From NCBI RefSeq assembly GCF_012489685.1, contig NC_080044.1:45570964-45634963 (forward strand): a DNA stretch of 64,000 bases, in the 5' to 3' direction. The DNA is from Lotus japonicus (Eukaryota; Streptophyta; Magnoliopsida; Fabales; Fabaceae). The notes below the pieces were generated by a model. It saw only the letters and a program-made list of their open reading frames with translations. It was not told the origin of the DNA and did not search any database. How positions within the stretch are numbered: position 1 is the first letter of the stretch; the number at the start of each line of letters is the position of its first letter. Below are positions 46,021 through 56,124 of this stretch, one piece after another. A program made the translations under genes and the position numbers.

Positions 46021-46058
46021 ACTTAATCGCCGTGCAACGCACGGGTGAAAATGACTAG

Positions 46059-46639
46059 TATTTATATGATTCACTATCATTTTAATTTTGTATAGCCATT
46101 ATTATACGTCTTAGTATAAAATTTGAATTTATATATTTTGATTTTTTTTCTTTTTTTTTTATAATGAACCAATATTAGTTATTACTAATTACTAAACTAC
46201 TATTACTATTTATTCATAATTTATACTTATTATTGGATAATTTTATCTTGTAAAAAAGTCTACAAACAGAAATAGAAAATAAATAAAAATATTTTGAGTC
46301 ATAATCTATTATCTATTAATATTATTATCAGAAAGTATGTTATTATTATAATATTATAAATATAATTCACTAAAAATAAATAAGTATTAAAATGTTAATT
46401 ATTTTTATCATCACTTATGTTTTTGAAAATATTATTATCACTATTTACTAAAGTTTAATTAATATTTACTAAGAGTTCAAAAAAAATTAATATTTACTAA
46501 ATATGTAATAAGTATTTTATAATTTTGTAAAAAATCTTCAAACTCAAACTTATTAAAATATTAATATTAATATTCTATTATTATTATGATTTGAAAATAT
46601 ATTATAATTATAATAATAATATTAAACTATTAACATTAA
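46059..46639. other. AT-rich intergenic spacer
   Basis: Dominated by A and T runs and ATT/TAA microrepeats. No gene, RNA or transposon ends seen. Confidence 0.6.
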
Positions 46640-46669
46640 ATGTTATATTATTTAAATTAGTAAACTCTA

Positions 46670-47446
46670 GGCTTCGTTTGGATTGGGGGAAGGGGATGGA
46701 GTGGAGCGGAAGGGAGAGAGGGGTTTGAAAGATCCATTGTTTGTGTAATTAAAAAAAGGATGGAATCAGATGGAAACCAATGGTATCAATTCCATTATGT
46801 TCTATTACTTTCCCCCACTTTTGCTCCCTCCCAATTTGGGAGGAATGGAATGGAGCAAAAGAACTGATGTCTTGTAAAATTATAAAAATACTAATATACC
46901 CCTCATTAACCCACTCTCCCACGTTGAAAATAACCCATTTCCCACGTTCTGCTATCTGCTACTTACCTGCTAAGTTTTTTTTGGCCTTTTTTTTGTTATT
47001 TAGTTGTTCGCTCTCATTATCTGTCTTGCTCTTCTATTTTATCTTTTTTACATTAATTCATCTAAATCTTGTTTATTAATATTGGAGTATAAACAATAAT
47101 AAGAAATGAACACCTAATGGTAAAATTGGGATGGTTCTAAGTAAGAAAATAAGGGTGTCACTATTTCTATTCGGAAAAAAGAAAAGATGAGTGAAGATAT
47201 TTTTTTTGAAATAGAGCAATTAATAGTTAATAGTTTTATAGTAAGGGTAATATAGGAAAAATAATAATAATAACTTGTACCACTCCGTCCATAACCCAAA
47301 CAATTGAGTGGTAATTTTCCTCCGCTCCATCATAAAATACCCAAACAATGGAATAAGAAATTTACTCCGTTCCATTCCACTCCATTCCGTTCCTTCGTGT
47401 TCCATTCCGCTCCGTTCCATTATGTTCCATCAATCCAAACATACCC
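46670..47446. mobile_element. 777-bp MITE with imperfect terminal inverted repeats
   Basis: The left end GGCTTCGTTTGGATTG and the inverted right end GGGTATGTTTGGATTG form the terminal repeats. Both ends continue into GGA-rich, partly complementary sequence. cta at 46667-46669 and 47447-47449 is a 3-bp duplication, which would fit a Harbinger-like family, but the superfamily is uncertain. No transposase. Confidence 0.65.
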
Positions 47447-47467
47447 CTAGTGGCTTATGTGTATAAC

Positions 47468-48595
47468 ATGGAGAGCAAAGGCGCTGCTAGGGTTTCTTCA
47501 ACCCGGGCAGTCACGGCAGCGGCAGGGGGTGGTGCAGAGCAAGGCGCGGCGGATGAAGGGGGTGCGATTGAAGAGGAGGAGCCAGGGCACGCCGTGGGTG
47601 ACCCGATTTATGATCTGGGTGGTGTTGAAGCTGCGACTACTGGAACAGGGGAGGCAGAGCTCGATGTGGGTGTTTCCATTCACAGCTTTGACGGAGGGCG
47701 GCGGCGGAAATCCACTCTATTTGTGGATGGCATTGAGGAGGCCGTTGGGTATCATCACATTCGAGGTTTGTTTTCTCTGTTTGGCCGAATCTCGAACGTG
47801 TTTGTACAACGGAAACACAAGCTAGGGAGGCGATTTCGCTTTGCTTTCGTTCGCTTCTTCTCTGAGGAGCAAGCAGCTTCTGCTATCAGCATCTTGGACG
47901 GCCTCAGGGTTGGCGGAGCAGCCCTTTCAGTGGCTCCGGCCAGATTCCCAAGGGACGACCCCAACTTCTCTGCTTTTCAGGCTACACGCGACAAGGCTTC
48001 GCTGGCGTCGGAGGCTGACCCACCAACGCACACGTGGAAGGTTGTAGAGCGGAAGGCCTGGGGGTCATCTTCTACTTCCGTTTCTATTTCTGATGAGGGT
48101 TGTTGTTTAGTCCATGTCAACTTTTGTGTGGAAAGGACTCCGGTGGAAGTCCTTTTTCCAGAGATCGTCTCTTGGACTCTTGGCTTGGAGGAGATGAGTT
48201 CTTCTGCAGCTCCCCTTCTGCAGTGCTCTTTCCCTTCTGCAACTGGTGCTGAGGATGAAGCGTTTAGTGATGGTGTTTGTCTTGAGGAGGAGGTGGTTCT
48301 TGGTCAAGAGGGTTCGGGTCCCCTTTTGCCAAGGGGACGGGGTCGACCCAGAAAATCAGTTTGCAAAGATGCTGTTTGTGCAGGTGGGGGCGGAGGACTG
48401 GTGTCGAAGAATGCCCGCCGAGGTCGACCCAGGAAGAGTGACAAAGAGCTGAGCCAATTCTCGGGCTCAACCCCTCCTAGTTTGCCTTCAGAGGTCTCTT
48501 CCAAAGGGCGGCAATTGATGCTTTTGCCGGCAGAATTCTCTGAACCACGAGGTGTTTTGACTAGGGCTAGGAGTGCCCTTTTGGTGGGGGCCTAA
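47468..48595 (+). CDS. RRM and AT-hook protein, probable LINE ORF1
   Basis: 375 residues from the first ATG; the frame is open slightly upstream but starts there with GTG. Residues 82-160 form an RNA recognition motif (RNP2-like LFVDGI at 84-89, RNP1-like RFRFAFVRF at 122-130). GRGRPRKS (290-297) and RGRPRKS (318-324) are AT-hook-like DNA-binding motifs. The N-terminus is low-complexity, rich in Ala, Gly and Glu. It is much more GC-rich than the surrounding DNA, and the frame is intact. RRM-bearing ORF1 proteins occur in plant L1-type LINEs, where they bind element RNA. It could alternatively be a captured host RRM gene. No introns are evident. Confidence 0.55.
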   Translation: MESKGAARVSSTRAVTAAAGGGAEQGAADEGGAIEEEEPGHAVGDPIYDLGGVEAATTGTGEAELDVGVSIHSFDGGRRRKSTLFVDGIEEAVGYHHIRGLFSLFGRISNVFVQRKHKLGRRFRFAFVRFFSEEQAASAISILDGLRVGGAALSVAPARFPRDDPNFSAFQATRDKASLASEADPPTHTWKVVERKAWGSSSTSVSISDEGCCLVHVNFCVERTPVEVLFPEIVSWTLGLEEMSSSAAPLLQCSFPSATGAEDEAFSDGVCLEEEVVLGQEGSGPLLPRGRGRPRKSVCKDAVCAGGGGGLVSKNARRGRPRKSDKELSQFSGSTPPSLPSEVSSKGRQLMLLPAEFSEPRGVLTRARSALLVGA

Positions 48596-48988
48596 TTTAT
48601 TCCTGCTCTGATGACGTTGTTTTGAACCAGATTGCAGCCCAGATTTCAGCGCGCGGAACTTCTTAGAGATAGTTATCTTGGTAGGTGTTGTATGGTTGAT
48701 TGGTGAGGTTCTTTGGGTTGGGGGTTTGTTTCTTGGGGTTGTTGGTGTTTTGAGCCTTTTGGAAGTTTTGTTGTGGCAGAGATTTTTTGCTGTATAGGAT
48801 CTATAGGTAGTTTGAGCCTTTGGGGTGGGTGTTGTATAGTGATTTTTTGATAGAGCTGTTGCTCTCCCTCTGCGGTTTTTGTTGAGGGCGAGCAGCCGCT
48901 TCCCTTTCTTGAGGTGGCTGCTCTTTTGCTTGTTATCCCTTTCTATATTGTCTATATATTTCACTTTCGAAAAAAAATGTTATATTAT

Positions 48989-49843
48989 AATTAAAAAATA
49001 ATCCATAAATATTATATAAATATTATAATATTAATATTTAATATAATACCAACTGTAAAATATGTTGTTAATTGTTTTTGCTCGGGCCCCCTCATTATAA
49101 CCAAAAAAAAGTTATTTAATTTGTATCAAAATTTATACAATTAATAAATGTATTAATGTGTCTTTAAAAAAACCTTTTAATATATTTGTAGAATAGACTT
49201 GACAAAGCATTAATGAGGTAATTAATTATGAGACAAGTTAAAAAATTAAAATTCATTAAAAATATTTTATTTTATTATTTTTTCTACAATAAATATTTTA
49301 TATTATAAATTTATCATTATTAAAATGTTAAATGCCAAAATGCATTTTTCATATTTTTTATAAATATTAATCATTGATAAAATTCAAAGTAATATATATT
49401 TTTGTTAAAAAATTTGTGGATGAAATGGACTAATAATTTATTGTGCCCAAACATCATAAACGTGCATATTAAAATGGTGTTTGCTAGGATACCACAACAC
49501 TTAGTTTGGGTATGATAAATGAGATGATGTGTACTAATTAAATAAATCCAGAGTGTAATTAAAAAGCATTTTCTCTTTTTATTTTTTTTTGTTAAATAAA
49601 AGTTATTATTAATTTCATTGATTTCTATGATACCTACAATGTATCATACATGAATGATATGACCAATAAATAATTTACACCTGTCCATTTTTTATAAATG
49701 TTTTTATTTTTTATTTATAAAAAAACTCTGAGGTGTGAATCATAAATTTTTAGAATTGAGGGGTCAATAAAATTAAATACCAATGAAATCACCTACTAAA
49801 ATAGATGTTGGACAATCAAAAGCCTCACTGCTATCCTCAAGTC
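48989..49843. other. AT-rich spacer
   Basis: Long A and T runs and short frames only. Nothing recognised. Confidence 0.6.
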
Positions 49844-49891
49844 ATTCCGCGCGTGTAGTTGCTTATAAAAAAAAAATTCCGCGCGTGTAGT
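49844..49891 (+). other. 16-bp poly-A micro-insertion flanked by a 16-bp duplication
   Basis: A 16-bp word (attccgcgcgtgtagt) at 49844-49859 is repeated exactly at 49876-49891, separated by tgcttat plus nine A. Length, duplication and A tail look like an extremely 5'-truncated LINE-machinery insertion at the edge of the Reina remnant. Confidence 0.55.
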
Positions 49892-50759
49892 CAATTTTTG
49901 CCTAGAGACCTATCTGCGATGTTTCATAGTTGATCAGCCTCGTTCTTGGCTCTCATGGCTGCCCTGGGCAGAATATTGGTACAATACCACGTACCATGCT
50001 TCCACCGGTGTCACTCCTTTTGCTACAGTTTATGGACGCACACCACCCACTATCCTGCGATTCACATCTGGTGAAACAAAAGTGGAAGGTGTGGCACGAG
50101 AATTGTTGGATCGCGATGAGGCTCTTCGCCAACTCAAGCATCATTTGGTTCGTGCCCAGGGAAGGATGAAATTCCAAGCTGACAAGAAACGACAAGATAA
50201 GCAAATTGCTATTGGAGAATGGGTTTTTGTCAAGTTGCGCCCTCATCGCCAACAATCCGTAGTTCATCGGATCAATCCTAAGCTCGCTGCCCGGTATTTC
50301 GGTCCTTTTGAAGTTCTGGAACGTGTGGGAGCAGTAGCTTATAAACTTAACTTGTCGGCTACCTCGCGCATTCACGCTGTCTTTCAATTCACATTTCCCT
50401 TTTTGAAGAAGGCTGTCGGAAATTATCCTATTGAGCAAGAGCTGCCACAGGAAATAGATGGGGAGTTTGTAGCTACAGTGGAACCTGAGAAAGTGTTAGC
50501 CACCCGCTCCATATTACAACTTGATGAAACAGTCAAGCAATTTCTTATCCAGTGGCAAGGGAAGCCCGCGGAAGAAGCAACTTGGGGGGATGAACAAACA
50601 CTTTTGAACCAGTTTCCCGCTTTCAACCTTGAGGACAAGGTTGGTCTTCAAGGAGGTGGGATTGATAGGCCTCCAAGTCAGAATTGGGCTGATACTAATG
50701 ATCAGATGCCCAAAGTGTGGCAGGTGTATGCCAGGAAGAATAAGAAAGGAAGCATTTAG
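49884..50759 (+). pseudogene. 3' end of a Reina-like chromovirus pol: integrase end and chromodomain
   Basis: The frame is open but lacks its 5' part. It enters the integrase core at CLETYLRC and WLPWAEYWYNTTYHAS and continues through TPFATVYGRTPP and GDEV-type C-terminal sequence (GEWVFVKLRPHRQQS, YFGPFEVLERVGAVAYKL). It ends in a chromodomain-like segment (FLIQWQGKPAEEATWGDE) and a basic tail before TAG. The catalytic D, D, E residues lie in the missing part, so it is inactive. The short LTR that follows supports Reina rather than Tekay. Confidence 0.85.
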
Positions 50760-50829
50760 AGAAAATAGTGAGCTGGCAGTAATAGAGTGAGTCATAGGTT
50801 TGTTATTTACGGGAATCAGGGGGAGAGAT

Positions 50830-51010
50830 TGTGCATATAAGGAAAGTTGTGGTTAGCATGTGGGGTATCTGAGAATATTGTTATTGTGTGAGTGAATAGA
50901 GAATTATGCTTTCTCTATAGGAGCCTAGCTCTGGAGTAGTAGAGTGCTACTGTAATCATCTTTTCTCCTTTATCTAATCAAACAATTCCCTTTCTATCTT
51001 TCATTGCACA
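50830..51010 (+). repeat. Short 3' LTR of the Reina-like remnant
   Basis: 181 bp with TGTGCA...TGCACA ends, preceded by a purine tract (agggggagaga, about 50818-50828). No matching 5' LTR is present in the window. Confidence 0.7.
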
Positions 51011-51027
51011 GCTATTGTTATATTGGT

Positions 51028-53293
51028 TTGCATCATAATGATTGTAAAAATGAAGTTAATATCCTCATCCAACCCTTACTGTTCCATCATCTCCAAATTT
51101 CCGTTGTTCTAAGTCTCCCTTCTGAAACCCAGCAATTCCCATTAAATCAAGTTTCAAAAATCAATCATAAATAACTGCTATTGATATTGTGAACATGATT
51201 ACATGAGAATGAAGCAAAGCCCCAAAATTTGAACAGCAAACAGCAAGTAAAACCCAATTTGATACTTAAATGATATTACCCAGAAATAGAAGATCCATAA
51301 AACATGAACATAAGGTAAATGAACATGGTCCAAAAGTGCAATGAAGTACATTAGATTTGTTTTAATTGATGAGGAAACCAACCTAGTCCACCACAAGAAC
51401 AATGGGCGGCGTAGAGGTTGTTGTAGCAGAGGAAGACAACAACGAGAACACACACTCTAGAGGCCGCCAGGAAAATGGCGGCGGCAGCGGAGACGGTGCC
51501 TCCGCGAGGAAGAGCAGGGGAAAGCGACTATGAGACTCTGAGACTCTCAACAAATAAAAAACAGGGATAAATATGAGGCAGTAATTTCATCAAACACCTA
51601 GCGTGCGTGCGTGCATAGAAATCAAAGCAAACACAGCAGCGTGAGAGATTAAAGCATGAAATTAAGGTTAAGATGATTTGGTTTGGTTTGATTTTACCTG
51701 GTTCAGTGAGGAACAAACGATGTCAAGTTCGGTTCTCCGACACAGTAAACTCTATTCCAGTCTCTTCAGCGCACACGAATAACAAAAGCAACCCAACCCC
51801 AACCAATTTCTCGTTTTAGACCTTATTATATTTTTTAGGCTTTACTCCGGTACCCATTTAAAATAAGAGGGCACAATACCCTTTAGTTCATTTTTTACTA
51901 TACAAATGTCGTATTTGTAAATTTTAAAAAGTCTACTCCATCTATTCCTAATTATAAGACCTAATACAAAAAATTGCGCTTATTAAGAAAACATTAAATG
52001 TGTAGTTGATTTTCTAAAAATACATACATTCCTCCATATTTACCTTTTGTCATTTTCTCTCACTAATTAATAGTAAGTGGTGATTAAAACTTTAGAATTG
52101 AAAACACACAATTAATGTGAGGGGTATATATGGAAGAGTAGAATACTTTTTGCTAGATTATTGCATCATAATGATTGTAAAAATGAAGTTAATATCCTCA
52201 TCCAACCCTTACTGTTCCATCATCTCCAAATTTCCGTTGTTCTAAGTCTCCCTTCTGAAACCCAGCAATTCCCATTAAATCAAGTTTCAAAAATCAATCA
52301 TAAATAACTGCTATTGATATTGTGAACATGATTACATGAGAATGAAGCAAAGCCCCAAAATTTGAACAGCAAACAGCAAGTAAAACCCAATTTGATACTT
52401 AAATGATATTACCCAGAAATAGAAGATCCATAAAACATGAACATAAGGTAAATGAACATGGTCCAAAAGTGCAATGAAGTACATTAGATTTGTTTTAATT
52501 GATGAGGAAACCAACCTAGTCCACCACAAGAACAATGGGCGGCGTAGAGGTTGTTGTAGCAGAGGAAGACAACAACGAGAACACACACTCTAGAGGCCGC
52601 CAGGAAAATGGCGGCGGCAGCGGAGACGGTGCCTCCGCGAGGAAGAGCAGGGGAAAGCGACTATGAGACTCTGAGACTCTCAACAAATAAAAAACAGGGA
52701 TACATATGAGGCAGTAATTTCATCAAACACCTAGCGTGCGTGCGTGCATAGAAATCAAAGCAAACACAGCAGCGTGAGAGATTAAAGCATGAAATTAAGG
52801 TTAAGATGATTTGGTTTGGTTTGATTTTACCTGGTTCAGTGAGGAACAAACGATGTCAAGTTCGGTTCTCCGACACAGTAAACTCTATTCCAGTCTCTTC
52901 AGCGCACACGAATAACAAAAGCAACCCAACCCCAACCAATTTCTCGTTGTAGACCTTATTATATTTTTTAGGCTTTACTCCGGTACCCATTTAAAATAAG
53001 AGGGCACAATACCCTTTAGTTCATTTTTTACTATACAAATGTCGTATTTGTAAATTTTAAAAAGTCTACTCCATCTATTCCTAATTATAAGACCTAATAC
53101 AAAAAATTGCGCTTATTAAGAAAACATTAAATGTGTAGTTGATTTTCTAAAAATACATACATTCCTCCATATTTACCTTTTGTCATTTTCTCTCACTAAT
53201 TAATAGTAAGTGGTGATTAAAACTTTAGAATTGAAAACACACAATTAATGTGAGGGGTATATATGGAAGAGTAGAATACTTTTTGCTAGATTA
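51028..53293. repeat. 1133-bp tandem duplication
   Basis: 51028-52160 is repeated at 52161-53293, with ttg shared at both junctions. Two substitutions were seen (51572/52705 and 51814/52947). The unit contains possible spliced non-coding exons on the minus strand (donor-like CCAG|GTAAAA near 51697 and ACTAG|GTTGG near 51385) and the left part of a MITE. Short minus-strand frames inside (51199-51453 and copy) match no family I know. Confidence 0.9.
51936..52160. mobile_element. MITE copy truncated by the duplication junction
   Basis: Same left end as 53069 (CTCCATCTATTCC) but it runs straight into the second duplication unit, so the right terminal repeat is missing. Confidence 0.7.
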
Positions 53294-53363
53294 TTGTTAA
53301 ATGTCTTATATTTAGGAACATGAAAAATTTAAAACTAGGTCTTATAATTAGGAACAGAGGGAG
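53069..53363. mobile_element. Stowaway-like MITE, about 295 bp
   Basis: The ends CTCCATCTATTCCTAATTAT and (inverted) CTCCCTCTGTTCCTAATTAT form terminal inverted repeats reaching into AAGACC. TA at 53067-53068 and 53364-53365 is the target duplication. Confidence 0.8.
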
Positions 53364-53565
53364 TATTATGGAGAAAACATGACTAAAATGTATGGAACCC
53401 TCCATTTTTAAAAGGGTTCCAAAGAAATTGCCATTTTTTTTTGGGTTAAATTTATATCACTGATTTCAAACAAGCCCAATACAACATAACTTGCCCGTTC
53501 ATATTATTAGTAAATATACATAAGCATAACAAATAGAATATTTTGGACAGCAGCTATTATTTTTA

Positions 53566-53841
53566 CTCCCTCAGTTCCTATATAACTGACACTTTAAGGT
53601 TGCTGCACAAGTATTAAGAAATAACAATTAATGTTCTTGTTTTATTAAAATTAGTATCTAACTTCCTACTATACCCTTTATCTCTCTTATTAATTCTAAT
53701 TTTTTAACTTTTATACCACCAATAAATGAAGGGTATCATTGGTAAAGGAAAATTAATGCTCTCTTGAAATTGTAAAAGTGTCAAATAAATAAGAATAAAG
53801 AAAAAATTAAAATAGTGTCAGTTATTTAGGAACAGAGAGAG
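53566..53841. mobile_element. Second Stowaway-like MITE, about 276 bp
   Basis: The terminal inverted repeats begin CTCCCTCAGTTCC and (inverted) CTCTCTCTGTTCC and continue to matching ACTGACAC. TA flanks both ends (53564-53565, 53842-53843). Confidence 0.78.
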
Positions 53842-53843
53842 TA

Positions 53844-54346
53844 CTATATAGTGCGATTTTGTCTCACGAAAACCACGTTACATAGAAATTGCTCACCGAC
53901 GCGCTAAAAACCCAATTATTTACTTTATTCATGATGCTACTTTTTGAATAATATTGCATCCCCGCGGCACGAATAACACGTTACAGTGTTCCAAAAAGAA
54001 ATAGGACATGCACAACACATGGGTACAAAGTATACGTTTAGATTATTTTTTTGAAAAATTTCTCTTCACCCACCCAAATTCAATCACTTTTAGAGTGATA
54101 GAAAAAAAAATTGTACGCTAGATTAGTGATATAATAATAAAAATATAAGAGAGATAGAAAAATAAAGTGTGTAGAAATAAGTAAGTGAATATATTCAAAT
54201 TTGATCGTATTAACCTCAACACCACAAAAAATAACAATCCTAGTTTCTCATTTATACATGAAACATGTGAAATCACGTTTGTGTTAATAATTACAAACGG
54301 AGAAAAACAAACATATTGTTTGTATTCACCTATGAGTCTCAATCAC
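53844..54346. other. Spacer downstream of the lipase gene
   Basis: AT-rich. It must contain the 3' untranslated region and poly-A site of the minus-strand lipase gene, but no clear signal stands out. Confidence 0.5.
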
Positions 54347-55972
54347 TTAAGATGGACTAGGTAAACAACTAGGCATGGACAATGATCCTCGTCTTTCAAG
54401 ATTCACGCTTAAAGCCTTAGCCTTGCTAGTATACAATTTCTTCACATTAGCACCTTGATCCTGCACTAATCTCGCCAAGCTTCTCTTAGCATTGGCTCTA
54501 AAAGGACAATTGGAAGCCAAAAACCCATCCACCAAGTGAAGATAAGCTTCCAAGTCATGACAACATGCCATGTCAGCATTTGACTTAAGGTACGGTGACA
54601 TCTTCGTGTCGACACGTAGCTCCTCTCCCACGTGGGAGTAGCCGAGTGGTGTGTGCTCATCCAACATGTCAAGTACTCCACCAATCTTTGAGCTCCTTAA
54701 TTTCTGCTCAACCTCCTCACTCACAAACATGCCCGGGACTCTAGTTATCACGTCTTGTGAGTTCACTATCCGCAACACTTTTACGTTTTGAGCCGTTAAT
54801 TTGTCACAGTAGGCCTTGTTGCCTACCTTGGGTCCACCGTATGAAAAAACAGCCACTGGCGGCACTTCTGGGGCGCAAGTGCTGATGTCATCAGCCACCA
54901 ACAACGCTAGCGCCGCGCCCAGGCTGTGTCCTGTGACAGTTATGCTTAATGTCTCACCCGCGTAAACTTCCATTAACCGTTTCACCTCTTCAATAACAGA
55001 CTCTGCAAGGCTCGACACGTGAGCGCCACGTGTTTTATACAAGCTCAAGAACCCGCACTCTACTTTAGGCTTTGCTTTTCCTTGTGGTTTCGTGGCTTCC
55101 TCGGGCTCCATGTCAATTAGTTGGGCCCTCATGTTCTCGGCCCATTCAAGACATGTGGCAGTTCCACGAAGAGAGATGACAATATCCCTCCTCCCAAGGC
55201 GTGAAATCTCCCTCTTGTCATCGCACACGGCTACATACCCGATCCAACTCGACCGTTGCGTCATCCACCCGAGATCTGGAGCGGCGTCGTCAACCCACCC
55301 GGGTAGCCCAACCGATGACGTAGCATACAAGCTCTTGGTGACCTTGTATGACCGATCGGAGAGCACCACGTGGCGGTGAAGTGGAGAGTCTTCCGGTGAT
55401 GTGGCGGGATTAGAGTGGAAGCAGTGGTAGGCAGCCTGGACAAACTCGCCATAGCGCACTACCTCCCTGCGGAGATTCTCGTCAAGTGGGTCTAGCATCC
55501 CTTTCCAATCATTGGCACCGTGGTAGTCCCTCCAGCGGCTACCCAAAGCGTTGCGCGGGGAGTACTCCGCCGTCATGGAGAGTAGGCGCTGGAGACGGTT
55601 GAGGTGGCGCGGCGACATTTCCTCGGTTGCCTTCACATCCGACCACAGCGTGGCTAAATTGAGACCTTCCAGAATATTCTTCCCTTTCCTTTCTACTGTT
55701 GTGGTTGCTGTTTTAGCTTCGTTGATATGGATTTGTTGCTGTTGCTGATCCATTTGAGTGGATGATTGTGGTTGTGATTGTTTCTGGAGAAGTTTGTCGA
55801 GGTTGGCGAGGTGTAACTGGGTGTTTTCAGCAGTGGAGGTAATGGATTTGATAGAAGAAGAGGTTGTTGTTGGTGCTGGGTTCAAGGGTGAGGATCGGCA
55901 AGTGAAGCTGGAGCGTCTTGATTGGAACATGTGGAGGTTGTGTGCTGGGATTGTGGAACTGATCTGCATCAT
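54347..55972 (-). CDS. Phospholipase A1-Igamma / DAD1-like class 3 lipase, chloroplastic
   Basis: 541 residues in a single exon. The N-terminal about 95 residues are rich in Ser, Thr and Gln (a five-Gln run near 76-80) and low in acidic residues, as expected for a plastid transit peptide. The lipase_3 domain spans about 140-485. The nucleophile elbow is GHSLG at 348-352 (Ser350), with candidate triad partners Asp407 (NSQDVITR) and His472 (CCHDLEAYLH). Nearby markers are SLRGTATCLEWAEN (268-280) and YGGPKVGN (378-385). Members cleave the sn-1 acyl chain of plastid galactolipids and phospholipids, which can feed jasmonate synthesis. Length and motifs match the PLA1-Igamma branch of the DAD1-like family, but I cannot tell which paralogue. 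The frame is intact and all key residues are present, so it is probably functional. Confidence 0.93.
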   Translation of the reverse strand: MMQISSTIPAHNLHMFQSRRSSFTCRSSPLNPAPTTTSSSIKSITSTAENTQLHLANLDKLLQKQSQPQSSTQMDQQQQQIHINEAKTATTTVERKGKNILEGLNLATLWSDVKATEEMSPRHLNRLQRLLSMTAEYSPRNALGSRWRDYHGANDWKGMLDPLDENLRREVVRYGEFVQAAYHCFHSNPATSPEDSPLHRHVVLSDRSYKVTKSLYATSSVGLPGWVDDAAPDLGWMTQRSSWIGYVAVCDDKREISRLGRRDIVISLRGTATCLEWAENMRAQLIDMEPEEATKPQGKAKPKVECGFLSLYKTRGAHVSSLAESVIEEVKRLMEVYAGETLSITVTGHSLGAALALLVADDISTCAPEVPPVAVFSYGGPKVGNKAYCDKLTAQNVKVLRIVNSQDVITRVPGMFVSEEVEQKLRSSKIGGVLDMLDEHTPLGYSHVGEELRVDTKMSPYLKSNADMACCHDLEAYLHLVDGFLASNCPFRANAKRSLARLVQDQGANVKKLYTSKAKALSVNLERRGSLSMPSCLPSPS

Positions 55973-56116
55973 CTTTGATGAATTGTGATTTAAGAAACAA
56001 GAAGATTAGTGTGGTTGATTTTAATATTATGATGAACACTAGAGAGTAGGTGTGTTCTGATTTTAATGTGGTGCTTCCACCTGAAACAAAACTGATATGA
56101 AATTGATGGAGATGGG

Positions 56117-56124
56117 TATATATA
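56117..56124 (-). promoter_or_regulatory. TATA box of the lipase gene
   Basis: TATATATA on the minus strand, about 145 bp before the start codon, implying a 5' untranslated region of roughly 110-120 nt. It is the best-placed TATA motif upstream of the gene. Confidence 0.6.

Larger units (their letters stand above)
42568..46058 (+). mobile_element. Helitron, truncated or with unseen 5' end
   Basis: The 3' end is diagnostic: hairpin CCGTGC/GCACGG at 46030-46044, ten bases, then CTAG at 46055-46058 followed by T. Inside is a decayed PIF1-type helicase. No Rep domain and no 5' TC terminus could be identified. The left side is cut by the family D LTR or lies beyond it. Confidence 0.8.
46652..48976 (+). 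mobile_element. Probable LINE-type insertion with RRM ORF1 and no ORF2
   Basis: A 12-bp duplication (atgttatattat) at 46640-46651 and 48977-48988 encloses this stretch. It ends in a short A tract (48970-48977) after a T-rich 3' tail typical of plant LINEs. Inside are an RRM-type ORF (47468-48595) and a 3' untranslated region of about 370 bp, but no endonuclease or reverse transcriptase. A MITE (46670-47446) lies near the left edge. The duplication is in AT-rich DNA and could be chance. Confidence 0.5.

Noticed and set aside
48488..48964. 158-codon minus-strand frame
   Set aside because: Shadow across the end of the RRM gene and its 3' region; basic low-complexity composition and no recognisable motif.
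54118..54342. 74-codon minus-strand frame downstream of the lipase gene
   Set aside because: AT-rich, hydrophobic low-complexity translation without homology; likely the lipase 3' untranslated region.
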